Notes under the pieces: model-generated
What the model saw: the letters and a program-made list of their open reading frames with translations, nothing else
What the model was told of the DNA's origin: nothing
The model's database searches: none
Assembly (NCBI GenBank): GCA_904066235.2
Contig: CAJFCV020000004.1
Coordinates: forward strand, 3,844,001-3,908,000
From: Bursaphelenchus xylophilus
Lineage: Eukaryota > Nematoda > Chromadorea > Rhabditida > Aphelenchoididae
Length of the DNA stretch: 64,000 bases
Direction of reading: 5' to 3'
In this document: piece after piece, positions 1 to 10,957 of the stretch
How positions within the stretch are numbered: position 1 is the first letter of the stretch
Layout: every line of letters starts with the position of its first letter
Made by a program: the position numbers and the translations under genes

Positions 1-2830
1 CGTTTCCATCGGATTCGAAACTCATCGCTTCAGCTGGACAGCGATGATGCGATCCTGGAGGAAGTCCGCGCTTTCTCACCGAATCGGCTGAGCAGACATT
101 GCCGGAAACAATTGTCGCTGAAGGGGTTGGCTGATGAAGGTGAGGGTAGCGACTTTTTTTATGCTAAAGTTTATTATCTAATAACGAAATTTTTACAATA
201 AAAATTTTGAATTCCAGGTCCAGCCGTCCGTTGGGGCAGTCGTTCCCGGATGAGCTCCTGCTCTTCCGTCAACGAAAACATTGACGATCTAAAGCAAATT
301 GGATTTGCCCTCATTTTCGACGCCAAGGAACGAGACTTCCTCTTCCAACATATTCTCCAAATTGAGCGAGAGATTGTGAAATTGGAGACCGGAATTTACA
401 AGGCTTCATTGTCCCGGAGTCAGTTCTTTTATTGTGTCTATCAGGCGTACCGGCACTTCACCCACTCGGTGTGTCTGTTGTACAATTCGTTGAGGCTCCG
501 ACAGCCCGTTTGGTTATCGTTGTTGGACCCGCATCAACAGAATGAGGCGGCTCAACGGTTTTGTCATTCCTTGGCCAAACTGATCGAGCAGCTGGATCGG
601 AAGGAAACGCAATTGTAAGTGGCTGTTGCCAAGTATATTGAATGGTGTATGGAGGCTCTAGAAATCTATAAACTTGGGCTATTTCATGTTCAAAATGCAC
701 ATATGGATTTTAGAAACTTACCATGATTTTTCAGCTTTTTATCCACCCTCCTTTCGACCGTCCTCATGAACCATTTGGCCTGGGTGGCGAGTGTTGCGCC
801 GCCCGATACGATCCCTCAACATGAACGGTCATTACTGTTGGGGACTGTAAGTTTAAGCAATATCATCACCGTCTTTTCTGAACCATTTTAATCCATATCA
901 TTTTAAGAGTGTAATCGACGCTTCCCGTCATCCCTACAACGCCCGATTGGCTCAGTTAATGGAGCTCTGTGGAATCGTTGGAGGAGGCGATAAATTGGCC
1001 AAGACTGTTGTCATCGGGAAGAACCCTCGATTGATCAGCGAGATCCTCTTTGTGTTGTCGTATTTCATCCGATGCTCGAATGTGGAAAGCAGGAGAGGAG
1101 GTGAGGAATATTTCAGAGTATATTAGACTTAATCTGCATGCATAAACTAGGTCAAAATAGCAATAGATTAAAAAGTATTGTCCATAATACTTTACGGCCT
1201 ACTTTCAGAAGTTTTATCGCCCACCAGACCCGCGAATCCGGTGAATCTTGTTGGATCACCCCCTTCGAATGCTCAATCCGATCTAATGGATGATTTCCTG
1301 ACCGACCTCAGCTCCTCAAACACCTCTCAACAGCCGGATCCAGCCCCTTCTTCAATGCCAATTCATCCACCAACCAGAACCAAACGTCCTTCCTCTTCGT
1401 TGTCATCCTCTCAATTCGCAACCTCCCCTCCAGACGGATGCTCCAAGTTCCCCATCGACCTGGACGAACCTCCATCCAAAACTCGAGCCATCAACCCGCC
1501 GTTGAGCCAGTCGATGTATCCGGAAATGGCGAGTCCCACGAGTTCGCGGATAATGAGCCAATCCGTCCACAGCCAGACTATTCATTACTCGAGTGGGCAG
1601 AATGGATTGTCGAGTCCTGCCAGGAGTCGAATGGAATTGATCTTGGATGTGGAGGACGTTCAGATGTCCGGACAAGAACTGGTCCCTTCGTTGTACCAAA
1701 ACTCGCTTCAACAACAGGCTAATGGCGCTCAGAATGGCTCTCACTCTCCTGCCTCAAGCTCTCATTCTTCGCAATCGCTGGGTTCTAATACCAACGCCAA
1801 TGGGGATCTGGGAAGATCGTTGTTGGCTGGAGTTTGTGCTTCCTATTCGCCACATTTTGTGCTATCAGGTAAGCAATTGTTTTGGCAATAACATCAAAAT
1901 TTTTTTTAGTTTACTGCGATAGTATTGATCAATATCTTTGCAGGTGTGGATCTCCGAGAATCCGAAGTGGAAGACACCTTCAACGCCATCTATGAGGACG
2001 TCAAACATCCGACCGGAGAACCTTGTGAGACCGCGATTTCCCCCTCTTCTTCGACCAGCTCAGCCCTCACCAACTCTGCCCATTCCACTCTTCACGACCT
2101 CCCACCTCGACCTTCTCGCCATCGACGTCAAAACTCGACCGTGGCGGATTCGCCGCGCTCTCGAAGCAGCCAGAAGTCGACCTGCATTGAAGGCCCGACT
2201 TCAGCGGTTGTTGTGGTCGGCGATCTCACCGACACCTCTGTACGAATAGTTTCTGCGCAGAATTGTCGCATTGAAGACCAACAAGTCGCGAGCCCGTCGG
2301 ATGCGGTGGTTGCAATGCTGGAGCAGTTCTTGTCGCTCTACAAAATTGAAGCCAACTCGAACTTTTTGATCAGCTTCTTGGAGGACAAGCTGAGCAGTTT
2401 GCTGAGTAAGAGTCAGACGTTGGTCAAGTTGATCACCTCCGAAGAGAAGTCGGATTATCTCTACACCGAAAACAACTCCAATACGGGCCATTCGACAGCG
2501 ATGGAGGTCGAATCCTCCAGCCCTATCAGTCATTCAAAGCCTGATGAGCCCCAATTCCGAGCGCCCAATCCGCCAGCCGCAATTACAATGTCCAAGTTGC
2601 GGAATTTGTCGGTTGTCTCGGTGAAATCTCCCGGCAAGGAGCATCGAGGCTGGGTGTCGACGGACACGATCGACGAAGATCCCGATGACAATGTCCTGGC
2701 GAGCGCTCCGATGGTGTTGTCGATGGAGCGCGTGTGCGAAGTTGTTGGCTGCGACTGCAGCGACCTCAGGCTGATTGTCAATGTGGCGTCGATTTATCAG
2801 CCCAACGTCTTGAATAGTATGGTATTGTGA
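1..2830 (+). CDS. fnip: Folliculin-interacting protein (FNIP), 3' part
   Basis: FNIP proteins bind folliculin and AMPK at the lysosome and help control Rag-GTPase/mTORC1 nutrient signalling. The gene enters from the left edge, so its start is missing. Exons read as 1-139, 218-614, 735-846, 908-1100, 1209-1868 and 1944-2830, all joining in frame with GT-AG introns of 61 to 120 bases; the stop is TGA at 2828. The family signature spans exons 3 and 4: a segment containing MNHLAWVASV, then HPYNARLAQLMELCG, KTVVIGK and LFVLSYFIRCSN. These correspond to the conserved vertebrate FNIP block (NHLAWVP, HPYNPLWAQLGDLYG, RTVVVGK, YFLRCSE). The C-terminal DENN-related part (exon 6) has AVVVVGDLTD and a helical LEDKLSSLLSKSQTL stretch. 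Exon 5 and the start of exon 6 encode a Ser/Pro-rich, probably disordered and phosphorylated linker. Identification is from remembered family motifs. Confidence 0.88.
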
Positions 2831-3459
2831 GCGCTTGTACATACAAAACTCTTAGCCTTATACAGTATATTGTACGATAGTAATTTTATTTCGTCTTGAA
2901 TCCATGATGACTTTTCTTAGAGACTTTAAAATTTTCATTTTTCAAAAATTTGTCATCTTTTGCCCAAAAAAATTATTCAAATCCTTTCTAAACTGCCACA
3001 AAACACACCCGATGTACATATTGTAAGTTTGTAAATTCTCTTCCCCAAATTTCTTTCGAATTTTTATTGTTATCTCCCCTCAGGTCCTCTAAGTTATGGT
3101 TAAAGTTGTTACGCATGGTCTGTTCCGTCATTATATCAAACAATTTACTGAGTAATTTCAACACTCTCCTCCAAAATTGTTAATACAATAAGTTCTTTGG
3201 TATATCCCCCCTCGCTCATACAAATTTGCTCCGTTTTCGCTATTGTATTCGATTTTATTGTATATACGAACCCAAAAATTGCTCATGTTAAGTTTGCTTT
3301 TTGTTAAAGACACCTGTAATAAATGTTAATACACTTATTTGACTTTCTTTTACATAATTTGAGACTCAATTTTCTCCTCAGAAACTTGTGAATTTTCAAA
3401 ATTAAAATTTTATATAAATGAAAGAATTAATTTAAAAAAATCATTCCAAATTTAATGTA
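2831..3459. other. FNIP 3' UTR and intergenic spacer
   Basis: AT-rich, with no coding exon seen. An AATAAA polyadenylation signal at 3318-3323 is the likely 3' end of the FNIP transcript. The transthyretin-like gene starts about 135 bases later. Confidence 0.6.
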
Positions 3460-4474
3460 ATGGTCTCCCGAGCGGTTGTTCTTCTCATTATCGGTCTGAT
3501 TGGCCAAGTCAAAACGGATCATTGGACTCTGGATGGGACTGTTTTCCATCCGGAACTCGATGATTTCAGTACTTATCCTAAAGTTGTAAGCCGAAATTTG
3601 AGATTTATTTTTAGAGGCATACTTAATTTACAAATTTTTTTTGAAGTCCTCTATGAAAGCTGAGACTTTGATCATATTTTCTCAAATTTTTTGACTCGTG
3701 TTTTGCAAAAATCATCGTGCTTTTGAAGCCGTAGACGCCTTTGGGGTGAAAGGTTGCCCTTTTGATCCTACTGTGGCGTCTCGAAGAAATAGGTTTTTTT
3801 CAGTAAAAACTGGCAATGACCTGGGCAAAATTATTAGGCAATGATCTGGGCAAAATTATTGATCATGCTGTGGCATTTTAATGGGAGATGGACTTTTTTA
3901 TGAAAAATTGGCAACGATATGCGAAAAAAACATTTTTTTCTCTGACCACTCTCTGCATTATCAATGATCTCTCAAGAAATCGTTAAAACCTCGGCTTTTC
4001 CTACAAACTCGGATCTAATATTTTGAGAAATTCATTCGAGGCCTAGGCAAAAAACTATGGCCAGATTTGAAAAAGTAAACTGATAACTGTGATTCAAACG
4101 TTTTGTTTGAATTCTCCAGTTTTCCTCGCCCATTTCCTGCTGATTTCCTTTCCTTTAGCGCGTCGAGCTGCTCCAGTACGGTATCTACGACACCGTTGTT
4201 GGCGATACCATTGCCGATGTAAATGGAAGCTTTCATGTGGAAGGTTATCCACCAGTCCTCAGAGCTTCAGATGCCCAGAAATTGAAGATGTAGGTGGCTT
4301 CATTAAATTGCTACATCTTCCAGTTACCATCGATTCACAAAAGGAGAATGCAGAGTCAACGTTTATATCGGGCCAACTTGGCAATTCCACTTTGAAAATA
4401 ACAAGCGATATGATGTCATTTGGAAAGACGAATCCAGCTCTGACGATTTGTGCCCGACCGACTTGTATCCTTGA
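3460..4474 (+). CDS. Transthyretin-like (TTR) secreted protein
   Basis: This is a small secreted protein of the nematode transthyretin-like family, extracellular beta-sandwich proteins whose ligands are mostly unknown. Exons are 3460-3585, 4159-4289 and 4324-4474, with frame kept through a 573-base and a 34-base intron, giving about 135 residues, the usual family length. The first exon begins with a clear signal peptide (MVSRAVVLLIIGLIG). Exon 2 holds the TTR-type strand pattern RVELLQYGIYDTVVGDT followed by ADVNGSFHVEGY, matching the family's 'vkLyd...tDsnGeF.v.G' core. Exon 3 has a Cys pair (GECRVNV, DDLCP). The 573-base intron contains a short imperfect duplication (GGCAATGAYCTGGGC at about 3812 and 3838). 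The stop at 4472-4474 lies on the opposite strand to the open tail of the next gene, so the two genes converge closely. Confidence 0.78.
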
Positions 4475-4625
4475 TTATTTTACAATATATAATTGTAGTT
4501 TGTTGAAAAAAAAAGTTATTTATATTGAAATAAAAATCAACAGTAAAATCCACAATTCTTATGGAGAGAATGGCACAGGATGCGCGTAGAACTACAAGCA
4601 TTTTAATCAAGATCAATCTACTTAC

Positions 4626-6978
4626 TTGATTATCCAAAACTTTGACTTTCAATCTGTCTTTTGCATAGATTCTGGTGCAATGTTCCGCATCCACCGAAGT
4701 GTCGAAGCCGGTGAGAAACCTCTCTTCAATCCTGTGAATCATCTCGAAGGAGTCGATGAATCGAAACTCTACCGTAATGTTGGGATCTCGGAGAATCCAG
4801 TCGCTAATGTTGCTGAGAGTGGCTTGAATGGCTTGTTCTTTGGACTGAAACATATTAATAAGCTTTTTATTAGAAATATATAACAATATTGATATAATAA
4901 TATGTATAATTCTAGCTAACCTACATCATCCAGAGCGTTGAGAACAATCTTCATTTTGCGTTTGAATGGGGTCCGCATTAGGTCATCAAGCAGAGGAAAC
5001 TCTGTTCGGTTGCCCTGAACTTACAGGAAGTACAGTGACGGACCTGATCCAGTGGCAAAAAACGTATCATTTTGCGTCCGGGAGGTGTCAAAAAATTTAT
5101 CAAAACACCTCCCTCTCCAAGTGAAAAAACTCCGATTTCAAAAGCGCGCCCGCTCTTTTTGTGAGGGCCCTTCAAAACAGTTTTTTTTTGCTTGGAGAGG
5201 GAGGCATTTTGTCACATTTTTTGATACTCCTCGGATGCAGAATGGTACGCTTTTTTTGCCAATGGATCAGGTCCGTAATCTCTTGTGTTTTATTAAAAAT
5301 CATCGTCTTCACCTACAAAGTTAGCAGTCGCCTTGATTTTGCACAGCTTCGGGAAATACTCTTGAAGCTTGTCCACGTCGCTGATGGTGTACCACATGTA
5401 ACCCTCGGAGAACGTGAACAACAATTTCTCAATGTGATCGTATTTTCGACCCCTGAAACAAACCTCTCCTGAACAAGAAAACTTACGAGGAAATACACAA
5501 GACTTCATCAAGCGATCCACCGTCAAAAATGATGGCATTCACTTTGTCTTTGCGCGTCTGCACTGATAAATAGGAACCGCGGACATGAAGACGAGTTGCA
5601 GTTAGAGTTGTCGGCAATTCGGCGAGCTGATGGGCGTTGCAGATAAGTTGGTCGAGATTTTTCCTGAGAACAAGGCTATTAGAGGCTACTTTTTGTAAGC
5701 GGAAAAATTTGACACAAGATACAGTGGAGGACCAGATCTAGTGGCAAAAAACGCTCCATTTTGCATCCGGAAAGTATCAAAAAATGTAGCAAAATACCTA
5801 TACGAAGTTTTTTTAGTTGGCGAGGGAGGCATTTTGCCACATTTTTTAATACTTCTCGGATGCATGGTACGTTTTTTGCCATCCGTCACTGTATTTTCTG
5901 GCCAATAAAACTCAAGGTCTTTCTAGTTTAGGGTCTTTTCTCTCCTGCGACAATCAAAATTTTGTTACTTAATTGGGGTAGCCTGTAAAAATTTGGAAAC
6001 GCGAAATCGTGGAACTCAACTCTTCGTGTCCCGACTTTTCGGATCAGCGACAGTTCGGCTCGACGCAAAACCGATCGATATGGGGCATAGTGTAAGTGAA
6101 TACCAAAAAAAAGTTTTAGGAAATCCCTACGAGGCCTGGCAAAGCCGTTGGATGACCGGCCGACGCTCCGCGAAGGCTCGGCGGAGACTTGGTGACGGCT
6201 TGAAATATGTTTACTTTTTCTTTAGTATTGTTGTCTTGAAAGTGTCGCTGACCCGAAAAATCAAAGTGCGAAAAACGATTTCGCGGTGCAAAAAGCACGA
6301 AATTGCACAGTGCAAAAAAATTTTCCTTAGTTGCTAATTTCAGTCCGGCAACTTTCCTGAAGGACTAGTACTGGGCAAGTTGCGGTTAGAAAGGTCCATA
6401 TACAATCCCCAACTTACTCTTTGATTAGCTCCGCTAGCCGGACCATCACTTCTTTCGTCTCATTCCACAATTTGATGGCCTTTTCTTCACCTGAAAAGAA
6501 ATTAAAATACAACCTTAAATAATTTTATTTCAACTTGCCCTTCATTCTCTTAATTTCCAACCTTGCCTCGTCGTCAGCCACCAAAGGTCCCCTGTAAGTT
6601 CGCAGATCCAACGTGGTGATATACGACGCGTACAAAAGCACATCATAAGGGCATTTGTGTTGAACTCCGAACATCTCCGGCGCTTCATCTTTGGCTTTCT
6701 TTTTCATCACGGTGACTTCGAACACTTTGCCCTCCCAATTTTCCTCACATTGAACAACAAAGTAGTTGAATTGTGAAAGTAATAACCAGCGGAACTTTTG
6801 GTTGAGTCGCCAAAGTCATAGTTATATATACATATATATTATGCTTCTAAAATTCTATTTTTCTTACCAAAATTCGCTCAAAATTCGGGCTCCGCAGGTA
6901 TCTTTGCTTCACATTTCTATCATATTCTATGATAAAGTGGTCGATAAAGCTGCGAAGAATCTCGGCGTTCATCCTCAT
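4626..6978 (-). CDS. Gene A: lineage-specific multi-exon protein, function unknown
   Basis: Function not recognised. Seven exons were read by comparison with paralogue B: 6978-6868, 6794-6539, 6490-6418, 5663-5487, 5452-5317, 5014-4925 and 4844-4626. All phases match those of B. This gives about 354 residues, starting MRMNAEILRSF (B starts MRLNTECLLGF). No signal peptide or membrane segment is visible. Recognisable family blocks are PYDVLLYASYITTLDL, LWNETKEVMVRLAEL, DVDKLQEYFPKLCKI and DPNITVEFRFIDSFEM; the alternating Leu/Ile pattern suggests a repeat-like fold, as in F-box-associated proteins (inference). The intron after 6539 needs a GC donor (GCAAGT). The last exon stays open past 4626 to a stop at 4416, antisense to the TTR gene's last exon, but a GTAAGT at 4625 suggests another splice, so the true 3' end is uncertain. 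Introns 3 and 5 carry MITEs. Confidence 0.6.
5033..5275. mobile_element. TA-target MITE, GTGGCAAAAAACG family, copy 1
   Basis: Terminal inverted repeats begin CAGTGACGGACCTGATCC and end in GGATCAGGTCCG, with TA on both sides. The right end lacks the last few bases seen in other copies. It sits in an intron of gene A. Related copies are at 5722, 45857 and 57760. Confidence 0.75.
5722..5891. mobile_element. TA-target MITE, GTGGCAAAAAACG family, copy 2
   Basis: Begins CAGTGGAGGACC and ends GTCACTG, flanked by TA. It shares the internal GTGGCAAAAAACG and GAGGGAGGCATTTTG blocks with copies 1 and 3. Located in intron 3 of gene A. Confidence 0.75.
6110..6375. mobile_element. Lone relative of the CTAGTA-linked array units
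   Basis: Ends in GGCAACTTTCCTGAAGGACT followed by AGTA, like array unit 27163-27357, and contains GCACAGTGC followed by an A-run. Its left part (about 6118-6215) is also found inverted at about 39625-39722. Limits are uncertain. Located in intron 3 of gene A. Confidence 0.4.
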
Positions 6979-7739
6979 TTGGAAAGATCCTCCGGGAAAT
7001 TTTGTTTACTCGAGAAAACGAAAAAAAGATAGCGAGAGGAGAGCGAAAAGAGGTGTGAGTCATGAAAAAGCAAAGCTTTTATACTGAGGAGATTAGTACC
7101 ATATTGTACTCTGTTCAGTATCGTTTTTTTGAGCACACGCCCAACATACTGTTGCTGTCTTCTTGATGTTTAAAAAAATGCGATTTATTTCTTGGAAACA
7201 GATGCTAAATCAAGTATAAAAGACGCATATCTTTGGTGGGAGCTCTAAGACTACATTTTTGCGAAAAAGAGAGGTCATCGTTCAATGATCATATGTATAA
7301 GGCCACCGCCTTGTTAGTGATGAGCCAGTTATTATATTGTTTGCCCAAAGATAAGAGATTCGGTTGAAGATCACCAAATCTTGCAACTCCCAAATTTTTA
7401 AAAACTCTATTTCTTTATTGCACTTTAAAATCACACTACTGCATAAAACAATAAAATTTGATGTTGAAAATGTTGCCCTAATGGGGCATAGATCAATACG
7501 AAGAGAGACTTGTTTGAGCCAGCTTGCATTTGAAGGTAGCGGAGATAGATACATGTGTATGTATTGTGTTTGCGGGCAGATAAATAGACGTTCCGATCAT
7601 TCATGGTCCTGAAACAGAATGACAATTTATTTTAGAGGCAAAAGGTCGCAAAAAGAGTTGCTATGCAAAAATAAGTTCTTCAAAATTTCTTAAAAGAGTT
7701 TGTCAACTTTTAACGCAAAAAAGTTTCTCTAATGTATTA

Positions 7740-8245
7740 GGGTGTCCCATAAGTCTTGTGTATTTTGGGGTCGTTGACTTGTGCGAATTCCTGTGAGCTT
7801 TGTAACGCATTACGAGATATGTTAGACATACGGTTTTGAAGATCAGGAATTGCGCTTTTAAACCGTATGTAGCAAGGCTGCAAAAAATCCACCTGCTACC
7901 CGCACTACCCCAATATTGTACTAGACATCAAAAAAAATTTTGCTTGCTGATGTTAAAATGGGTATATACTTTGGAAAATCAGATGTTTACGCCTATTAAA
8001 CATGAAAATAGGACGCACAAGAGCCCTAGATGTTATTTTAATTCGCGCTGCAGCACGGGCGGGGGTACCTTGGTGGTGGTGTAAATAACATGAGAACTGC
8101 TGCACTCATGCTTTTCAGACTCAATTTTCCAATAGTAGAAAGTGTTGGCTGTAGCTGCGTATGGTAGCTAATCTACTGCATTTAGGCCTGCGAAACGAGA
8201 CTTTAATTCTCAAACCCAAAAATACACAAGACTTATGGGACACCC
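7740..8245. mobile_element. Mariner-type non-autonomous element (MITE)
   Basis: Perfect-looking inverted ends GGGTGTCCCATAAGTCTTG...CAAGACTTATGGGACACCC about 506 bases apart, with TA duplicated outside. No transposase reading frame is inside. It lies between A and A2. Confidence 0.8.
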
Positions 8246-8281
8246 TAATATCACATAAATTGAAATTGAATGGAATTTTGA

Positions 8282-8746
8282 CCTTGCCTCTTCAACTTTG
8301 ATGCTTATCTTGCTAAGGTTCGGAAACTGCCTAAGGCTGTCAACATCTCTGAATAATGAGCTGGGAGATTTACAGACGAAAACAATTTTTATTTTCCTTA
8401 CATCATCGTATTTCCGGCCTCTAAATGCAATGATTCGGTGTCTTTTTTGCCTTACCTGTTGATCGATAAAAGTTTGCCAAGATTTGAGCCTTCCTCGAGA
8501 ATTTTAAGAGTGAGTTTCTGGTCTTGGATCAAACCTTTCATTCCCTCGCCGCTGATGACATAATCTTCTGCGGTCAAAGATATGGGAAGTCGGGAGAGCT
8601 GAGAGTCTGTGCATTCCAGCGGAGCCAGTTTACCACTGTAATATGTATGGTTTTACAGGATATATGCGCTTGCTTTTGTAACAGGTCAATCATGAGAACG
8701 ACGGCTTTTTCGAAACGATCAAACAAGCTTTTCCATTTGTCTTCAT
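8282..8746 (-). pseudogene. A2: partial or decayed paralogue of gene A
   Basis: On the minus strand the order of blocks matches the middle exons of gene A: DEDKWKSLFDRFEKAVV (compare EEKAIKLWNETKEVMV), then LSRLPISLTAEDYVISG, then GRKYDDVRKIKIVFV and RDVDSLRQFPNLSKI (compare GRKYDHIEKLLFTF and SDVDKLQEYFPKLCKI). The join near 8655 would need a 21-base intron or a frameshift. An upstream piece at about 8870-8960 (IILLCLMLISL) resembles gene A exon 2 but does not join in frame. No N-terminal or C-terminal exons were found. I call it a pseudogene or incomplete gene; an unusual splicing pattern remains possible. It lies head to head with gene B. Confidence 0.5.
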
Positions 8747-9103
8747 CTGAAAAAAAGCTTCCATTTTCAGTGTTTACTAAAACTTGTCCACAAAGAACTC
8801 TCGTATCAAGGAAGCATGTTTTTAGTGTAAAATTTTTAAAAATATATTATCTTAGCGGTAGCTTACATTTTGCTTTTTTCCTCACGCCTTCGTATTCCTC
8901 CTCCCAGGGAAATTAGCATAAGACATAAAAGGATTATGTAGTTACCTTGAGTAAGTTTGCCTCTTTTCCTGAAAACAGCCGCACCCAAGTTGTAAACGAT
9001 AAATTGCTCTTCGTTCGTATGAGTCATTGTTATCATATTGATATTCTTTTTTAATGCAAGAATACATGTTATCGACCATTTGTCGCCCCTAATTGACAAA
9101 GAG

Positions 9104-10654
9104 ATGAGACTAAACACGGAGTGCCTTCTAGGTTTTATTGGGTATTACAAAAGATTTTTTGATAGCGGCTACTACAAGGAGGGGATAAAAGAGCTCAGAT
9201 GTAAGAGAATTCTGGTAAGTTGATAGATGTTTATATACGTTAGAATTGTTTTCCAGCGCTTGACGCGACGTTCACGCCGCCTTTTCCTCGATGATTACTC
9301 CCACGTCGCCATTGACTATTGCTTAACATGGTCAGTCCCGATTTAAGTGTATTACTGTGTATATTAATGCCTTTTTTGAACAAAAATAATTCTCAATCCT
9401 AGCAGATTTTGCGTACACTATCCGCGCTGTTTCAGCGAAGGCAAGCCACGCGTGGGCATAACATTAACAAAAGATACGAAAAAGGAAGGAGAAAATGAAA
9501 CTGATGAGTTACCGCATATTGTGTCATATATCGAGCCGGTCGATATACTGTGGGTTATTCCGTATATAGACAGTCTTGAGTTGAAGGAATACGATGGGAA
9601 GTTGATTAGTGATGACGTAGTGGAAAGTGAATCGAAGAAGAGCAAATGTGAGGCTTTGAAATTACTGTAGTGTTGGGTATCTGATATGGCTGTATATCTT
9701 GTAGTCAGATCTCATTTGAATTCACCTATGCGTTTATTGTAGGTGAATTACATGGCACTTTTCAGTTGATGACGAAGAAAGAGTTTGGAAGGAATACGAG
9801 GAAGTTACAATCCGCCTTATCAAGTCGCTAGAAAAGTAAGATCGCCTTCAGTATTGAGCCCTTTTCGCAGTGTTAAGATGAAGAAGATCGCTTGCAATAT
9901 AGGACAAATAAAAGTCCTCTCCCACTTATTGATCGCTGATGCTTGGAGCGTCAGTAATGATGACTTTACGGTTGAGAGGAATAACAAACTTCTGAAAGTT
10001 GAGGCCTTGAGCCCTTACAAATGCTTGGGGGACTTCCTGCAACTCGCATAGTAGGTTCCTTCTATGTGTATATGTAGCTAAATATTAGCGGCACGAAATG
10101 TGATGATACAGAGAAATTGGAGATTGAAATCCTGGGAGAGTACAAAGATTGCCATATCACTGACATACAAAAGTTACAGGAGTATTTTCCACTCTTGCGA
10201 AAGATCAAAATCTACTGGAATGTAGGTAGAACACCCTTAATCTTACCATCTTTTCCATAGTATGAAAGTGGGAAGCTGACAACAAGCATTGTCGAACCTT
10301 TGATGGCCACAAAGTTTGAACGGCCAATGAAAGTCACCATCGCAACGGATGATGGTCGTGTAAGTATAAGATGAGAAAATTCATTCAAATTCTCAGTCGG
10401 AAGACGATGATATCATAGAAATGGTAAATCTTATTCTGAAATGGAGGGAATTGGACCCAAATGTCAGCATCACACTCTGCATCACCGACAATGGTGGAAT
10501 TGAGGACGAACTCAGCGAAGACGTCTTACACGAGTTCGAAAAAATAGTGGGGCTACCGGACTCGTCTGAGTATACGTATAAGTTTGTTGGCGATCGGCTC
10601 AAAGTTATCGTGACTGAAGTAGGTTTCCGACCACATGTATCAAAGGCAATCTGA
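9104..10654 (+). CDS. Gene B: intact paralogue of gene A, function unknown
   Basis: Function not recognised. Eight exons join in frame: 9104-9214, 9257-9330, 9403-9647, 9766-9835, 9871-10050, 10089-10221, 10261-10359 and 10397-10654, giving 389 residues. Introns are 35 to 118 bases with good GT-AG ends. The start MRLNTEC is chosen because gene A has MRMNAEI at the same place and both first exons are 111 bases. Blocks in order: FLDDYSHVAIDY, EPVDILWVIPYIDSLEL, VWKEYEEVTIRLIKSLE, KVLSHLLIADAW, DIQKLQEYFPLLRKIKI and VNLILKWRELDPNVSI. It contains no signal peptide or transmembrane stretch. Conserved exon phases between A and B, despite strong protein divergence, point to an old duplication under selection. 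Stop at 10652; a GTAGGT at 10620 could allow an alternative end. Confidence 0.68.
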
Positions 10655-10957
10655 TTTTTTAAGGATATCGATTGAGAGAAGAAGTCCGTCAAATTCTACT
10701 CACAAATATAATATTTGAATGAATTCTCATTTATATTCACACATTTCCCTCCTGGTAACGCCAGATTTACCATTTATTTTTTATAACATATATAACAAAA
10801 CCTTCAACCTAATAGGCAACCAAGTCGAGGGAATCGTCTTAAACTTAAGAAACCGACTATGTTTTGTGTAAGCCGATAAAGTCCAAGGGTTTTTTTATCA
10901 GCCATAATTCCCTTTCGTCGTTTATTTGGTTATTTAATTTCTTCGATGAACTGTTAC

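Noticed and set aside
1403..1744. Minus-strand frame opposite FNIP exon 5
   Set aside because: Shadow of a low-complexity Ser/Pro coding exon.
5052..5472. Plus-strand frames opposite gene A
   Set aside because: They read the MITE and the antisense of A exons.
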